A DNA stretch of 64,000 nucleotides from Ridgeia piscesae (GCA_025642075.2 JAODUO010001050.1:99783-163782); one strand, 5' to 3'. Positions 24,506 through 36,761 are shown, counted from the first letter of the stretch. The notes: generated from the letters alone by a model not told the origin. Numbers and translations: made by a program.

Positions 24506-24870
24506 TGCGCTCTACCCCTGAGCCACTGCGCTCTATCTCTGAGCCACTGCGCTCTACCCCTGAGCCACTGCGCTCTACCCCTGAGCCACTGCGCTCTACC
24601 CCTGAGCCACTGCGCTCTACCCCTGAGCCACTGCGCTCTACCCCTGAGCGACTGCGCTCTACCCCTGAGCCACTGCGTCTACCCCTATCCCTCCCTGAGC
24701 CACTGCGCTCTACCCCTGAGCCACTGCGCTCTACCCCTGAGCGACTGCGCTCTACCCCTGAGCCACTGCGTTCCACCTCTGAGCCACTGCGCTCTACCCC
24801 TGAGCCACTGCGCTCTATCCCTGAGCCACTGCGCTCTACCCCTGAGCCACTGCGCTCTACCCATGAGCCA
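24505..24870 (-). repeat. 21-bp minisatellite made of tRNA A-box-like units
   Basis: About 17 copies of GCCACTGCGCTCTACCCCTGA. The minus strand reads TGGCTCAGGGGTAGAGCGCAG, which fits the pol III A box (TGGCnnAGnGG) and the head of the adjoining minus-strand SINE. A few units vary (TCTATCTCTGA, GAGCGACTG, a TCCCTCC insertion near 24690). Both strands are open across it (for example RSTPEPL repeats) because 21 is a multiple of 3. These are not credible genes. Confidence 0.92.
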
Positions 24871-25309
24871 CTACTGAGGCTACAGAATAGGCGGTGCGTT
24901 GCGTTGTATATATGCACAGCCGCAGTGTCCTGCTTCGTTTTATTGCGAGTGCGAAACATTTACATTCTATTTTTTTTGTAATGTGCTCTAGATTGGCTAG
25001 TATTGGATCAAAATGTAATACTCCCTCACGCTTGACATGTACTTGTTATAGTCGTTCGCCATCCCCGCCAAAACGACACAGTTGTCGTTGAATTCCTCGT
25101 CGATAGCTAGAAACACAGCGACTACTGGCTCAGCTATCACCAACACAAGTTAGGATCATAACTGGCGCTGACATTTACATACGCATGTGTTTAGCTGAAT
25201 CTCGGCCTGGGAGTAAAGTATGTCATCGACGCTGCGTTTGAGCACGTCATAGCGAATAAAAGCGGTCACTGCGCGCCCATGCGCGGTATGCGTTTAGACG
25301 AATCCTAGA

Positions 25310-25400
25310 CTGACCGAATATGGGACCACGTAACCGAGATTCGAACCCTAGTCCCTGTAGTCGGTGGTCCGGCACTCTAAACACACGTCCACCGCGGTGT
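25310..25400 (-). mobile_element. tRNA-like SINE head, minus strand, second family
   Basis: The minus strand reads CGCGGTGGACGTGTGTTTAG...GGGACTAGGGTTCGAATCTCGG, with a good B box (GGTTCGAATCT) and a degenerate A box about 45 bp earlier. No intact cloverleaf is evident, and the downstream body differs from the main SINE here. It is probably a separate tRNA-derived SINE fragment, less likely a decayed tRNA gene. Confidence 0.55.
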
Positions 25401-26424
25401 GGTATTATGTGACATTGTTTATTTAATAGTCATACATTAAATTATGGTATTGTTCTGTTTAATTCTTAAATAATATAATGGTATTTGGGCACCTTTAAAC
25501 ACTAAACTATTAACTTTTACCTATTGTTATATAATTTAAACTGGGTATAACATTAGCTTGAAATTTTTTGGAGATCGGGCTCTAGTTCATCACGTAGGCG
25601 ATACGTTTGCCTTCCCTTCACGTAGTACATGTATAATTATTAGCGTTGTAAATGTATGCCAGACACTGTATAATTATTAGCGTTGTAAATAGTTCAATTA
25701 GTAAACTCCAAAGTAAGCCTTGAAAAGTAATACATTAATTAAGTTCATTAGCCAGGTTATACATTTTTCAAGCCTTAATGCACCTAGCGGCCATCTTCGA
25801 AGAAATCTTAGTGTACACATGTACATCATGTTTAACTAGTATACAACATACATGATTTGAACAGAGAAAAACTGAGAAAAGCCCTGCTTGTCGCTCGAAT
25901 TTGTTTTTCGGGCGATGACACGAGTGAATCAGCACGGTTACATGTCTACTCGCCATGACGTTTGATTTTATGGTGACATCGATTTCGTGCAACATGTGCA
26001 GTAAAAATACATTATCTAATTGACTGACTAGGATTCATAAATTTACAAATATGTGTTTAGAAGTGCGTGTTTACGTTTTATTGCGACCTGTTACGTACTG
26101 ACATGAAAATGTTGGCGCACATTTTCGCTAAATCACAGACAAAACATTCAAGAAATAAATTATTTAATTTGACAACTTTAGTACACCATTGAATAGTAAG
26201 TATCATGCCAAATAAATGTGCAGGATAGCAAATCAGTGAAACTCAATAATCATATAATGCCGAATTAATGTTTTACAAATCAGAAAAAGAAACCATAGCC
26301 TGCCACTTAACGGATAACATAGAACGCCCTCTGGTGGACAAAAAAAATATAAATCGCTCGTTTAATTTATTTCGCATATTTAGGCAACCGACTGGGTTTT
26401 TCAAATGTGAAGAAATCAAACCCC

Positions 26425-26865
26425 AACGTTAACTCATACATACATACTTGTAAGCCCGTTAAACTCATACAAACATACGAGCCAGTTGACATGTGCTAAC
26501 GTTAACTCATACATACATACAAGCCAGTTGACATGTGCTAACGTTAAACTCATACATACATACGAGCCAGTTGACATGTGCTAACGTTAACTCATACATA
26601 CATACAAGCCAGTTGACATGTGCTAACGTTAAACTCATACATACATACGAGCCAGTTCACCCAGCCCAGTTGACATGTGCTAACGTTAACTCATACATAC
26701 ATACAAGCCAGTTGACATGTGCTAACGTTAAACTCATACATACATACGAGCCAGTTCACCCAGCCCAGTTGACATGTGCTAACGTTAACTCATACATACA
26801 TACAAGCCAATTGACATGTGCTAACGTTAAACTCATACATACATACGAGCCAGTTGACATGTGCT
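26425..26865. repeat. Minisatellite with paired ~42-44-bp units
   Basis: Tandem units of the form AACGTTAACTCATACATACA, then TACAAGCCAGTTGACATGTG and CTA. They alternate with a variant that has an extra A (GTTAAACTC) and CGAGCC instead of CAAGCC. Two copies carry an extra TTCACCCAGCCCAG insertion. The AACGTT core is palindromic. This is higher-order repeat structure, and the open frame across it is an artefact. Confidence 0.94.
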
Positions 26866-27289
26866 TTATGACCTGTAATAAACTAATGAAACACACATAT
26901 GACACCCATTTTCAAGGCATAACTGGAGATATTTGACTTTGGAAGACCGTTTAATCCTTTGAGCCGAAGAACGTATGAAGTTATGGCGTCACTCGCCTAG
27001 TCTTTTGTAAGTGCATCACAGAGCCAAATATTAACTATTTTCCTGTTAGTGCTGGCGCTTTTAGCTGATCTTGCGACATGAAATCCTGTAGAGATTTGTG
27101 TATTGGGACGACTAGAATCAAACCACCCAACAACATCAGTATTACTGGACACTCCCAACCTTCTATTGTCCGTGGGGACTGTGACTAATCGCTCTTCTCT
27201 CTACCGTGTGATGATACTACTCATTGCCTAATACGTAATTGTCCCATTCACCATAAAAAACAGTACTATTAACATATACTACACATGCT

Positions 27290-27345
27290 CGCATGCACAC
27301 ACAAACTCACACACACACGCACGCACACACGCACACACGCACATG

Positions 27346-27383
<38 letters not shown>
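27290..27383. repeat. (CA)n microsatellite
   Basis: A CA/CG-rich start followed by pure (AC)n. Confidence 0.95.
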
Positions 27384-27385
<2 letters not shown>

Positions 27386-27519
27386 GCAGGTTCTGGGTGT
27401 TTTGTCCGTCGTGTTCAGCCACAATTCATAAAGTGTATGTTGTATGATTTGTAATATGCCCCAGTTTTGAGGCTGTTATAATGTTGGCCACTCTTCATAA
27501 CAAGTTGGGTTAATAACAT

Positions 27520-27520
<1 letters not shown>

Positions 27521-27562
<42 letters not shown>
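27521..27562. repeat. (TA)n microsatellite
   Basis: Alternating AT of about 40 bp near the end of intron 1. Confidence 0.95.
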
Positions 27563-27563
<1 letters not shown>

Positions 27564-28043
27564 GTCTTTTCAAAATTCAAAGATGTTTCTGATATACTTT
27601 TATTCCAATCATTTAACTTAATTACAAATGTTCACAGAATGTCTGTTTCAAACAACATATTTGTTCCTCAAACGTTTTGTTTGCAAATTACTATATTCTT
27701 GCCCAGTTCATTAGTTCTTTTATTTTTCATTGTTAATTTTGAACCCTATCATAGCTTCATTTAAAGATCTGTCGTCCTATAATTAGGGTAAATGAAGCTT
27801 ATTTTGGATGGTAACAAATTAAATGGCGGGTAAATGCACGAGCAGGAATGTGAAGCTAAAACTTGATTGCATATATTGCGTAAATGAGCATGTTTATCTG
27901 AAAAAAATTTACTATCAAAAAATTATCTTCATAATTTAGGCCTGATCCTGCCCTGTGTAACTTACGTGTAGCAACACTCAATGTTACAAACCTAATGTTC
28001 AAATCGTGACATGCAATGATGTACTCTTTATGTTTTGTTGCAG

Positions 28044-28346
28044 TTGTATGTGGACAGTTGACAAAACGCCCAGAGAATGTCGCTGTGTTGGTAGGAAGCG
28101 ATGTGACACTCAGATGTGCAGGAACTCGTCTATCCTGGGAAGACTATGTCACAGACCCAGGTGGTTTAAGGGCAATATCAAATGAAGCTGATGTCTATTT
28201 CCCTAACGAATATAACCTCATCACCGAGCCTACAGGAACATATGACTTGACTATCAAATCTATTCAACTAAAACAAGGTGGACGATACAGGTGCAAGGCA
28301 TTATTAGAACCATCTTACATATATGTACAAGTTATCATATTCAGCG
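28044..28346 (+). CDS. IgSF receptor copy A, exon 2: Ig domain 1
   Basis: A 303-nt exon with phase-1 ends, acceptor TTTTGTTGCAG and donor GTGAGA. It encodes an Ig fold: ENVAVLVGSDVTLRCAG (B-strand Cys), LSWEDY (core Trp), then TYDLTIKSIQLKQGGRYRCK (E/F strands with the usual L.I......G.Y.C and the second Cys). It starts VCGQLTKRP, which suits the mature N-terminus after signal cleavage. The role, by family, is extracellular ligand binding or adhesion. The ligand is unknown. Reading on past 28346 gives only intron sequence. Confidence 0.88.
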
Positions 28347-28986
28347 GTGAGACATTGTTTTTTTCTTCATTGATATTATTGTTTCTAGGTTGGTTTTATA
28401 TTTAGACATTTATTATGTAAAATTAAGTTAATAATTGACCAGTGACCGTGACGTCCACTTTAAATCCAATCCTTGCAGCCAGTGTACACACATTCACATA
28501 CACCACTATTTTTAAATGAGCACTATTCTATGTAATCATCCTTAAGATAAAGCCGTGCACCCAATAGTTGTAACAAACAAGGTGTAACGTTTTCTTCTAC
28601 GTACTTGCATTTTCTAAATAAAATATTGGCAGTGCTGTTATTTTTATAGTTGCATTTTATATCGTATCAGTCAAATGACATTCATTCGTATCTCGTCAGA
28701 TTTCTAATGGTTCAACTCAGATTTCTAAGAATTAATAGTATTTTGTGTACATAAGGATTTATATCAGTTGCTAATAACACAACAGGTTTGTTATTCATCT
28801 TCCTCCACCAGTCTTATACAATGTTAGCTTGGAAAACAGTGGCAGAAGTTCATATGGATTAAGTGAACAAGTGAAGAAGTTATGCTTTGTTTATATGTTT
28901 TGTTACCCTCTTTATGTTAGTTTAGTATCTTTGAACAACATCCCCTTGAACCAGGGCATTCTAAATGTTCTCTTGTTATATTTATT
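28347..28986 (+). other. Intron 2, first part
   Basis: No recognisable feature between the GTGAGA donor and the inserted 2.2-kb element. Confidence 0.5.
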
Positions 28987-31220
28987 CCAGCCGATATGTG
29001 ACAAAATATGGACGATTTGTGCGTTTTATGATACAAACATGAAATTTGGCGGCACACACGTAGATTTGATCATTACAAAAGTATTTGGATATAGGGCTGT
29101 ATCAGATTTCGCCCTTGAAGGCATTGGCGGCCATTTTCTAAGATGGTTGGCGTAAACCTATTTTCTCATATCTTAATAACAGCGTCGAATAAGTCAGTCG
29201 TTTTGGTATACAAACATAGGTTTTCTGGGACCACCATTTCATATGACTAATGATCCTGTATCTCATCACCTACGCCGCCTAGCACGGTAATTTTGTTTTC
29301 AAGATATAGATACGGACAGCCGATTTCAGTGTTGTAAACTATTTTTAATTTGACCTTTGTTGACCTTCGTATCCGCCATTTTATAAAAAGAATTTTGCTT
29401 CAATCAGAACCACTACGTTTGTGTCAAAATGTAAGTATTTCAAGGTAACGATTTCCATTGTGTTACATATGACCTTTTCCAACATCCGACATTTTTGAAG
29501 ACGGCCCACGAGATGGCCAACACACTGGGTCCGGGCAGTTGTGTTACTTTGCCAGTGTATCATGCCTTCACTGGTTGTGACACGCTGTCATATCCTAAAG
29601 GCAGGGGCAAATGGACTGCATGGGACAAGACTGCCTATGACGAAGGCACACCAGCTTTCTGTGCTTTGGCTGCTACTTAGGAGACCGTAGATAATTGGCT
29701 GTGTTAACTGGAACGGTTGCTAGTCTTGCTGTACGACTGTACTAGCAGCGAGAAATTGTTCAATGGAGCGAAGAAGCAGTTCACACGAAAAGGTAGAACT
29801 ATTGTCCTTCGACAAAAGCAGTATTTATCCAGCACACAAAGCGTGCTGCTCACCAAGCCGGTCACTGTTGAGCACAGATGATGATCGCGACTCCGGAGCT
29901 TCCATCTCCAAGGAACAGGAATGATAATAATTATGCTGGAAAACTCATTCTGAAGAGACACAAGCTTGTCGTGAACTACTGCGCTATGGCTGCAATAAAA
30001 GTTGCGTAGCACTATGCAAGTGCCTCATGGGAGAACTTAAATGCACTCCTCTTTACTATTGTGGTGGGCTGCGTGATCGTAGCTAATGTGTGACACATTA
30101 AACATTAGGACGTGTAGTAACTAGGAATTGTTACATTTTGCGTATGACGTTTTGGTCATGGACAATGTGTAAACACTTATTGTGTGATACATACACATGT
30201 GTTATATGTATATTGAAGTGTCAAACCGACGCAGTAAGTTTCTGCTGTGGAATGTGTCTACTGGCATATTTTAAAACAATGATGCTACCATTGTTGTACT
30301 AATAAACAATGAGTTAAACCTGCAAATCGTTTTGAAGGTAACATAAACTTTCGAAAATAGCAAGAAGGAACGATCTGTGATACTGCTCTTCTAGAATATA
30401 GCCTAGCTAATAACATAGAATTTGATGGTAGCCATTACAGAAGATAATCGCTATTTTAGTCGACATCTCGAAAACGACCGATACGAAAGTCCGACAAGAT
30501 CAAGAGCAGCATATTTGAAAAATACCATTGTGTAAAACTTTAATGTCGACACCAACGGTATCTCTCTGGTGGTTTATTCTTAATATTTAAGGAAAATTGG
30601 ATTTGAAAGGCACCATCTTTAAAAATGGCGGATATTGAAGTTGGAGAAGGTCATACGTAACGCAGTGAAAATCGCTACCTTGAAAAACTTACATTTTGAC
30701 ACAAATGCGGTGGTTCTCACTGAAGCATGATTTGGAGAAAAAAATCGTTTTAATGGTCGTCATTTGATAACATAGCAGATACGAAGGTCAACGAAAGTCA
30801 AATGCAAAATATTTCACAACACTGAAATCGGCTGTCGACATACCTATATTTTAACAGCAAAATTACTGCTGTAGGTGGCGTAGGTCATGATATATAGGAT
30901 CATTAGTATTGGCATCAGCCATGTTTAAAATTGGCGGGTGTGGATGTCGGAGAAGGTCAAAAGTAATATATTTGAAATGATGGTCCCCGAAAACTTATCT
31001 TAGAAACCCAAACGACTGATTTATTTGAAACAGTTGTTAATATGTGAGAAAATAGGTTTACGTCGGCCACCTAAGAAAATTGCCGACAACGCCTTCCAGT
31101 GCGAAATCTGAAATGGTCCTATATCCAAATATTTGTGTAATTATGTGCTCTATATATAATGTATATGCCAAATGTCATGCTTGTATTCTAAAACGCACAA
31201 TTCATGCACATATCGGCTGG
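28987..31220. mobile_element. 2.2-kb DNA transposon with long terminal inverted repeats
   Basis: Begins CCAGCCGATATGTGAC and ends CACATATCGGCTGG, a perfect 14-bp inverted pair. The inverted similarity continues inward for roughly 500 bp: GATTTCGCCCTTGAAGGC on the left matches the inverse of GCCTTCCAGTGCGAAATC on the right, and CAGCCGATTTCAGTG matches the inverse of CACTGAAATCGGCTG. The right arm has internal ~0.3-kb subrepeats (GAAGTTGGAGAAGGTCA, GATGTCGGAGAAGGTCA). It sits in intron 2 of the receptor. No target duplication is obvious. Confidence 0.82.
29490..29665 (+). pseudogene. Transposon-protein remnant with HAFTGCD motif
   Basis: The open segment reads VTLPVYHAFTGCDTLSYPKG followed by RGKWTAWDKT. 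I recall the HAFTGCDT...GKGKKTAW pattern as a recurring motif in transposon-encoded proteins of many invertebrates, without a certain superfamily name. Only about 60 codons remain open before a stop near 29680, so this is a remnant of a gene carried by the enclosing inverted-repeat element. Confidence 0.6.
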
Positions 31221-31396
31221 GCTAATTATATTATTCTTTTTTGGAGGGAGATAATTTAATACATTTATATATCATTCAACAATCATTTATATTTTAGCAT
31301 ATGACTTCATAGTTAAGGCCTGTTTTATATTCATATGAACAACTAGAATTGTTATTTGCAGATAACAGTACTGCAACATGTACTAACTGCTTTCAG

Positions 31397-31744
31397 AATT
31401 CAATCCAACATGCACAAGCAACACGACAAAAAACAATGAGGCAGTAGAGGGCGAGTATATTGAGTACAGCTGTGAGCGGATATACAAGGCGAATGTGACC
31501 GCAAAGATGCAATGGAGGGATTTAAAAGGCAGTGGCGAAGCTTTAAAAGCCAAGGACGAGTCAAGTAAGGGGACAGTCAAGTTCAGTATTGTTGTGGAGA
31601 TAAAACCATCTCACAATGGAGACAGCTTCACATGCCAGACATACTTTGACAAGCCACAGTCTCGAAAACACTATGCGGACAACATACCTATCAACAACAA
31701 TGCATTCAATGAAACGTTCACGTTTCCAAAACTAAGTGTCTATT
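31397..31744 (+). CDS. IgSF receptor copy A, exon 3: Ig domain 2
   Basis: A 348-nt exon, phase 1 at both ends, acceptor TGCTTTCAG, donor GTAAGT. It starts (G)AATTCAATCC, giving EFNPTCTSN. It contains GEYIEYSCERIY (first Cys), AKMQWRDL (Trp) and VVEIKPSHNGDSFTCQTYF (second Cys), and ends FTFPKLSVY. The split codon T+AC joins exon 4 as a YYGPHAL-type interdomain linker that is common in IgSF receptors. Several NxT/NxS sequons (SNTT, KANVT, NET) suggest glycosylation. Confidence 0.88.
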
Positions 31745-32609
31745 GTAAGTATTGAGTACATATTTGATTTGAACTGTCACACATCGTTAGTCCTTTGGCT
31801 CTGCGTGTGCTCTCCGCCATTAGCTCTCAGATATCATGAACCGGTGAAGATCTGTTTGTTAGCATTCTTTGCACTAGAATTTGACCAACTCATCTTTAAA
31901 CATCTAGGGCCTGAAAACGTGCATTTTATATTTTATTTTATTCAAACAAAGCTGTACTGTAGCTTTTCCTCTAATTTTACATAGACATGTCTTGTGTACA
32001 AGTCTTTCGTGAGGGCAACTCAGGGCCTCCCCAAAACGCAAAATGTAAACATGTTGCCAGTTTCTGCCAATACCTTTAGCTGCTGTTATCTGTGTATTGT
32101 CCCCGTAGAGGCCAGACTTCAGAAAAGCATAAGTGAAACTGGACAGTTCTAGCCGTCTGTTGTTGATGGGTCACCTTGACTGATTGCTTTTTGGCAGCAG
32201 TGGCAGGTCTATATCAATAACCCAGTAGGTCCCTGCTAAACCGGACAGTTGCATTGAGCTATATTTTGAAAACTACTGATTTTCTATCAATGCAAGTTGT
32301 GTTTATTTTGATGTTTCGCTAATTATCGTTAGAGTAGTATCTACTGGTTAAATATATATTATCACCTGTAAGTGATAAACATAGACAATTAATAATAATT
32401 GCTAGACAACAATAGAATGAACATTCATACATTGTGTTGATATTGTCTGCTGCATTCAGACAATTCTGATGTGTTTCTGATCATCTCACTTGAATAACGG
32501 ATTAATCAGAGGAAATACCAATAAGGTGATTACGGTAAAGATACTGGGAATTGACTGTGATTCACCAAAACACATTTCATTCATAATTACCAACTCATAT
32601 ATTTAAACT

Positions 32610-32705
<96 letters not shown>

Positions 32706-32734
32706 ATATATTATATATATATATATATTATATA

Positions 32735-32793
<59 letters not shown>

Positions 32794-32959
32794 TATATAA
32801 TATAATATAATATAATATACAAAGTATACATTGTATTAGTTATGGCTTATTTGTGTATAGCAGAATGTAGAGTGTATTTTTATGAGTTTTTTATGGCTAA
32901 ATGCTTGGATTTTTTTATATTTACCCAAATAGTCAAGTCGTATTATTGTTTGTTTTCAG
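31745..32959 (+). other. Intron 3 with long (TA)n tract
   Basis: Contains an AT-dinucleotide block at 32612-32822 with internal TATATTA/TAATATA breaks that make it self-complementary. Nothing else is recognised. Confidence 0.7.
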
Positions 32960-33247
32960 ACGGGCCACATGCTCTCGCGGTGAAGTTAAATGGTCGTGTA
33001 GTTACCAATGGAGGAAACATCTTCGTTGGAGAGCGAATGACAGTAACTGCTGAGAGCAGCCCAGGAAAAAGAAACTATGCGTGGGAAAATACTAACTCAA
33101 ACAAAACTATAGCAACAGGAGACTCCATCGCAGTCACTGAAAACATGCTCGGAAACCAGTCATTCAAAGCCGTGGTGTGCAACACCATTCCTATGCCATC
33201 CCCACACACTGTCTGCAGCAACTACCCTGTGAATGTTGTAGTCATAA
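32960..33247 (+). CDS. IgSF receptor copy A, exon 4: Ig-like domain 3
   Basis: A 288-nt phase-1 exon, acceptor GTTTTCAG, donor GTAAGT. It encodes GPHALAVKLNGRVVTNGG, GERMTVTAESSPGKRNYAWEN (Trp present; the usual B-strand Cys is replaced), SIAVTENMLGNQSFKAVVC and a second Cys in PHTVCSNYPVNVVVI. The fold is a membrane-proximal Ig-like domain with atypical cysteines. It ends one base into a codon, matching the phase of the linker exons that follow. Confidence 0.84.
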
Positions 33248-36200
33248 GTAAGTGTGTTACCGTAATATTGATGGAGTTTTAGGTGAATCAGGATGTTTCG
33301 AGAATTCAATGTGGAAAGGTTTCAAAGCTTATTAACACAACCATGATCTAATGTGTTCTTCAATATTGAGAAATACATTGATTACATTCATTGTCCGGAA
33401 ATCAATACACTCTACAACATTCACTATATAACTGTTGTGTGTATGTAGTACCTTTTCTTTTGTATACATCTATCGGCATACATTTTGCACCCTGGAAGTA
33501 TTACAAAAAATTTCATAGCATATATGTTGTGTTTCAGTCAATGGTTTTGGACGTTTCTTAATGTCCAGGTAGTTTTAAATGTAAAATGTATTGTGTATTA
33601 CGTATAATTTTCTTGATGCACATTTTTAGGGACTGCAGTCTACTTATACTACAGATGTTTTTTTGGAAACGTAACATTTCTTTGCAAAACTATTTGTCAT
33701 GTGGAGTTGGGGACTAAAGATTAAGGTATTGCTAATAAATCTAAATTTCGTAATGTTCGAACGTAAACCATATGTCACAAACAATGACAAAAATGATATT
33801 GTGCACTTGAGTAAGACTTGCCCTTATCTGTTCTTTTTTACTTGTTAACAACACATGAATACAGTGTTTTTTGTTATGGTAATCACGATAACATGAAAGT
33901 AATTATTAAACAACCAAGAAGTAGTGTTAATTCATTTATTTTTATACGTACAGTAGATTTAGTTTGATAACATTACAACTTGATAACATTACAACTGAAG
34001 CTTTTTTTGCGAAACATCATGACTTAGCTAGTATACATTGCCATACACTCCCTGTACTATTGCGAAGACTTCGTTGTTTTTAAGCTTGCCAGGATTCTGC
34101 TTGGCTTTTGTTACATAAATGTTTCGTTTGCTTTACTATTGTCGTATTTGTTCGCTGCACGCTAACAAACTGCGAAGGAAAGTTGGATCGACGGCATTTG
34201 TCGACGTCGTGACGATTGTCAGATATTGACGTTGTTCCGACATCGCGTACCGACGTCGAAACAACGTCGAAAACACGTTCGTATTAAAGTAGAATCGACC
34301 TCATTTGTTGACCTTGTGCAGACGTCGGATAATGTCGTTATCCCGACGTCCGGTACCTACATCGTCCGACGACGGGTACCGGCGTCGAAACAACGTTGGA
34401 AACACATTGGATTTGAATGTTGGGTCCACGTCAGGTGTCGACGTTGTTTCGAGTCGGGAACCGACGTCGACCTAACTATACATATTTACAAATGTACTGT
34501 TTCCATCATGTTCTGTTTGTTTTCTATATTATTTTCAATAAGAGTTACATATATGACAATTACATTCCTATAAAACACGTTATTTACCAGGAGTGGACAA
34601 TAATCACGAAACAAACGCCATATATATTTATCATTTAGTATCACTATATTTTAAATCTCACATGGAGTGCAGGATTGTTTTAGTTGGTACAGATAAATTA
34701 AAACACTACCGACACCGCTACACAAGCTGGAACTCTACCAGCTGCGAGCCTTGCCTCGAACATCCCCCTGACTGGTCATGTGCACATTCCAGGCTGAGGT
34801 GTTCCCTGTCTCTCTTCCCATAGGGTTCCCCAAAACAATCTTCCCTATACATTCGGATAATAAAGAGTAAACTCCGCTAACAAAATCAGACTAGATTTTT
34901 GATGATGTATTCTCGCATACCTGCATGACCAGTCAGATATGCTTTTGCGATTAACCCCTTGTTTGAGTTAGTTTTGGGAGTTAGTTAGCCAACCTCTTGC
35001 TTTGACGGTTTTGCTCTTTTGCCCATCTGTTTCTCTGATTAAGTAGGTCACCACTACAACGTATTGTTGCAAGTGGATTTTTACTATATCTAATATTTTA
35101 TAACACAAATATGGCTGGGATCACTTAAACGGTTAAATTATATGATAATGTGAGGTATCACATTTAGATAACATGTATTTATAATCATGAAGGCAAAGCA
35201 AACCAATCAAAACGATAAAATATAACTTACAGCATGTCAATGATTTTTGTAATTGATTTCAAAGATCAACCGCTAGTAGTTTTATTTTGACAATCACTCG
35301 GTAAGCTGAGGTCATCCATTGTGTTTTGGTAAGAAACAGGACGACCATGTTGTATTCTTGAGCTCACCAGCATCTCCCTGTTACAGTTTATGTCGTAGTA
35401 CTTGTTGCTCTATATATTGAAACAAAAATTTATACAAAAACAGACTAATAATACCTATGATAGAACAATTATAAACCTACATTTTATGTTGAAATGTTGG
35501 AAAAAAGACTGATTAATTGGTGCTAGGCGTCCACTAATAGATTTTGTTATAAAATAGTACAGTACATTAATTCATTTATAAATGATTGTGTCTTTAATTT
35601 AACACAGCAAGTGATTTACCGCTAATTACGACATATCAATTAAGTTGTAAGTAATTAAGAGAGTTTATTACCAAGTAACACTAAAATGCACACAAGGAAT
35701 TCTTTGCGTTGTACCATTAATATGCATGCACTACTTAAATGGTCATTTTCATAAGTCCCTTGCGCATCCGTTAACATAAAACTAAGCTATGCTCAATGAA
35801 AATGTACCAGCCAACTGATAACACATTGTAAGAAAAACCTTGCATATCTTTACGTAAAAAGGTAAACTTAGTAACATAATTTTTCATTTGTTTTTTAATA
35901 TAGATACGATTTCTTTATTTAAAAAAGTTTAGCAATACACTGATTTCAAAATGCTGTATCAGCTGTAGAATGTGCGAATTATTTACAATTTCTATTCCAC
36001 ATTATTGCATCAAACAGTGACGCAGGCAAATTTTCAAGTAAATCCAATATTATGACACTGAATTTGTTGTGTATTTCGTATTTACCTAAATATGAACATT
36101 AGTTGCAATAATAATGAGAAAATGTCCCGTTCAAAAATCAGTGAGACTCTCAACAGTCACCAATACAAAGTGAGCGGATCTTACATGTAGTTGACATACA

Positions 36201-36725
36201 TTAGTTCTTCAGCATTCAGATTTCGCCAATTAAATTAGAAATTCTAGTATTTTCTACCCAAACCTATCTAGATTGAAGTGTCAGAGGTATAATGGCTATA
36301 TCTCATCACTCAAGTGTCTGTAATGGTCAAATGCCCAGCTGGACTGACAAACTTGTCATTGAAATGTGCTCCTGGAGAGCAATTGGAAATATCCTATTAT
36401 GTTCTTAATGACTGCATTCTCTGTAAATGCTGCTGAAGCTCAGTGCTTCTAATACTTGTGCTTTCCATGTCGGTAGCCATTGTTCTTCAGGCACTAGATA
36501 TTAAAATTGACTTACAAATATAATAGTGTAACATTAATTAAGTCAATAGTATGGTTTTGGTGGATGTGTGGATGTCTGCATTGTAGAGGCTACATGTGCA
36601 TAGTAGAATGGATTGTTTTTTATATGTCGATTACCGAATTATATGTTAACTAGATTCCTTTGAAAAACTATCTGTAGATAGTTGTTTGCCTTCTACAATG
36701 TATATCTGCATATTTTCCCATTTAG
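33248..36725 (+). other. Intron 4
   Basis: Contains the CpG-rich repeat at 34150-34470 and the first copy of the linker-intron unit from about 35925. Stretches 33300-34130 and 34480-35900 hold nothing I recognise. Confidence 0.55.
34150..34470. repeat. Degenerate GACGTCG-rich repeat cluster
   Basis: Many copies of CGACGTCG, AACGTCG and CCGACGT in mixed orientation, e.g. ACCGACGTCGAAACAACGTC and GGTACCGGCGTCGAAACAAC. CpG is far denser than in the surroundings. The pattern fits a degenerate tandem or palindromic repeat, possibly the subterminal region of a DNA transposon. Confidence 0.7.
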
Positions 36726-36761
36726 GTGGTAGCCCTCGTTCTGGCACAGATGATGGTACTG
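36726..36761 (+). CDS. IgSF receptor copy A, linker mini-exon 1 (36 nt)
   Basis: Acceptor CCCATTTAG, donor GTATGT, phase 1 at both ends. After the split codon it encodes GSPRSGTDDGT. Flexible Gly/Ser/Asp composition between Ig3 and the membrane segment points to a stalk cassette. Its sister exons at 37814 and 39090 share the splice sites, and the reading frame stays open whichever are used. Confidence 0.7.

Larger units (their letters stand above)
9035..28043 (+). other. Intron 1 of IgSF receptor copy A (19 kb)
   Basis: Runs from the GTAAGT donor at 9035 to the TTTTGTTGCAG acceptor ending at 28043. It is full of repeats and transposons, listed separately. Stretches 10880-12115, 14750-17030, 17961-19618, 25401-26424 and 26940-27290 show nothing I can assign. 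Blocks 12180-13150 and 17035-17955 are duplicated in copy B. Confidence 0.65.

Noticed and set aside
24431..24981. Overlapping open frames of about 150 codons on both strands (RSTPEPL, GSGVERS, SHCALPL)
   Set aside because: All three come from a 21-bp minisatellite whose length is a multiple of 3.
26535..26936. 133-codon frame with HTSQLTCANV repeats
   Set aside because: Product of the 26425-26865 minisatellite.
28829..29155. 108-codon open frame in intron 2
   Set aside because: It runs across the left boundary of the inverted-repeat transposon (28987), so it is a chance join and shows no domain.
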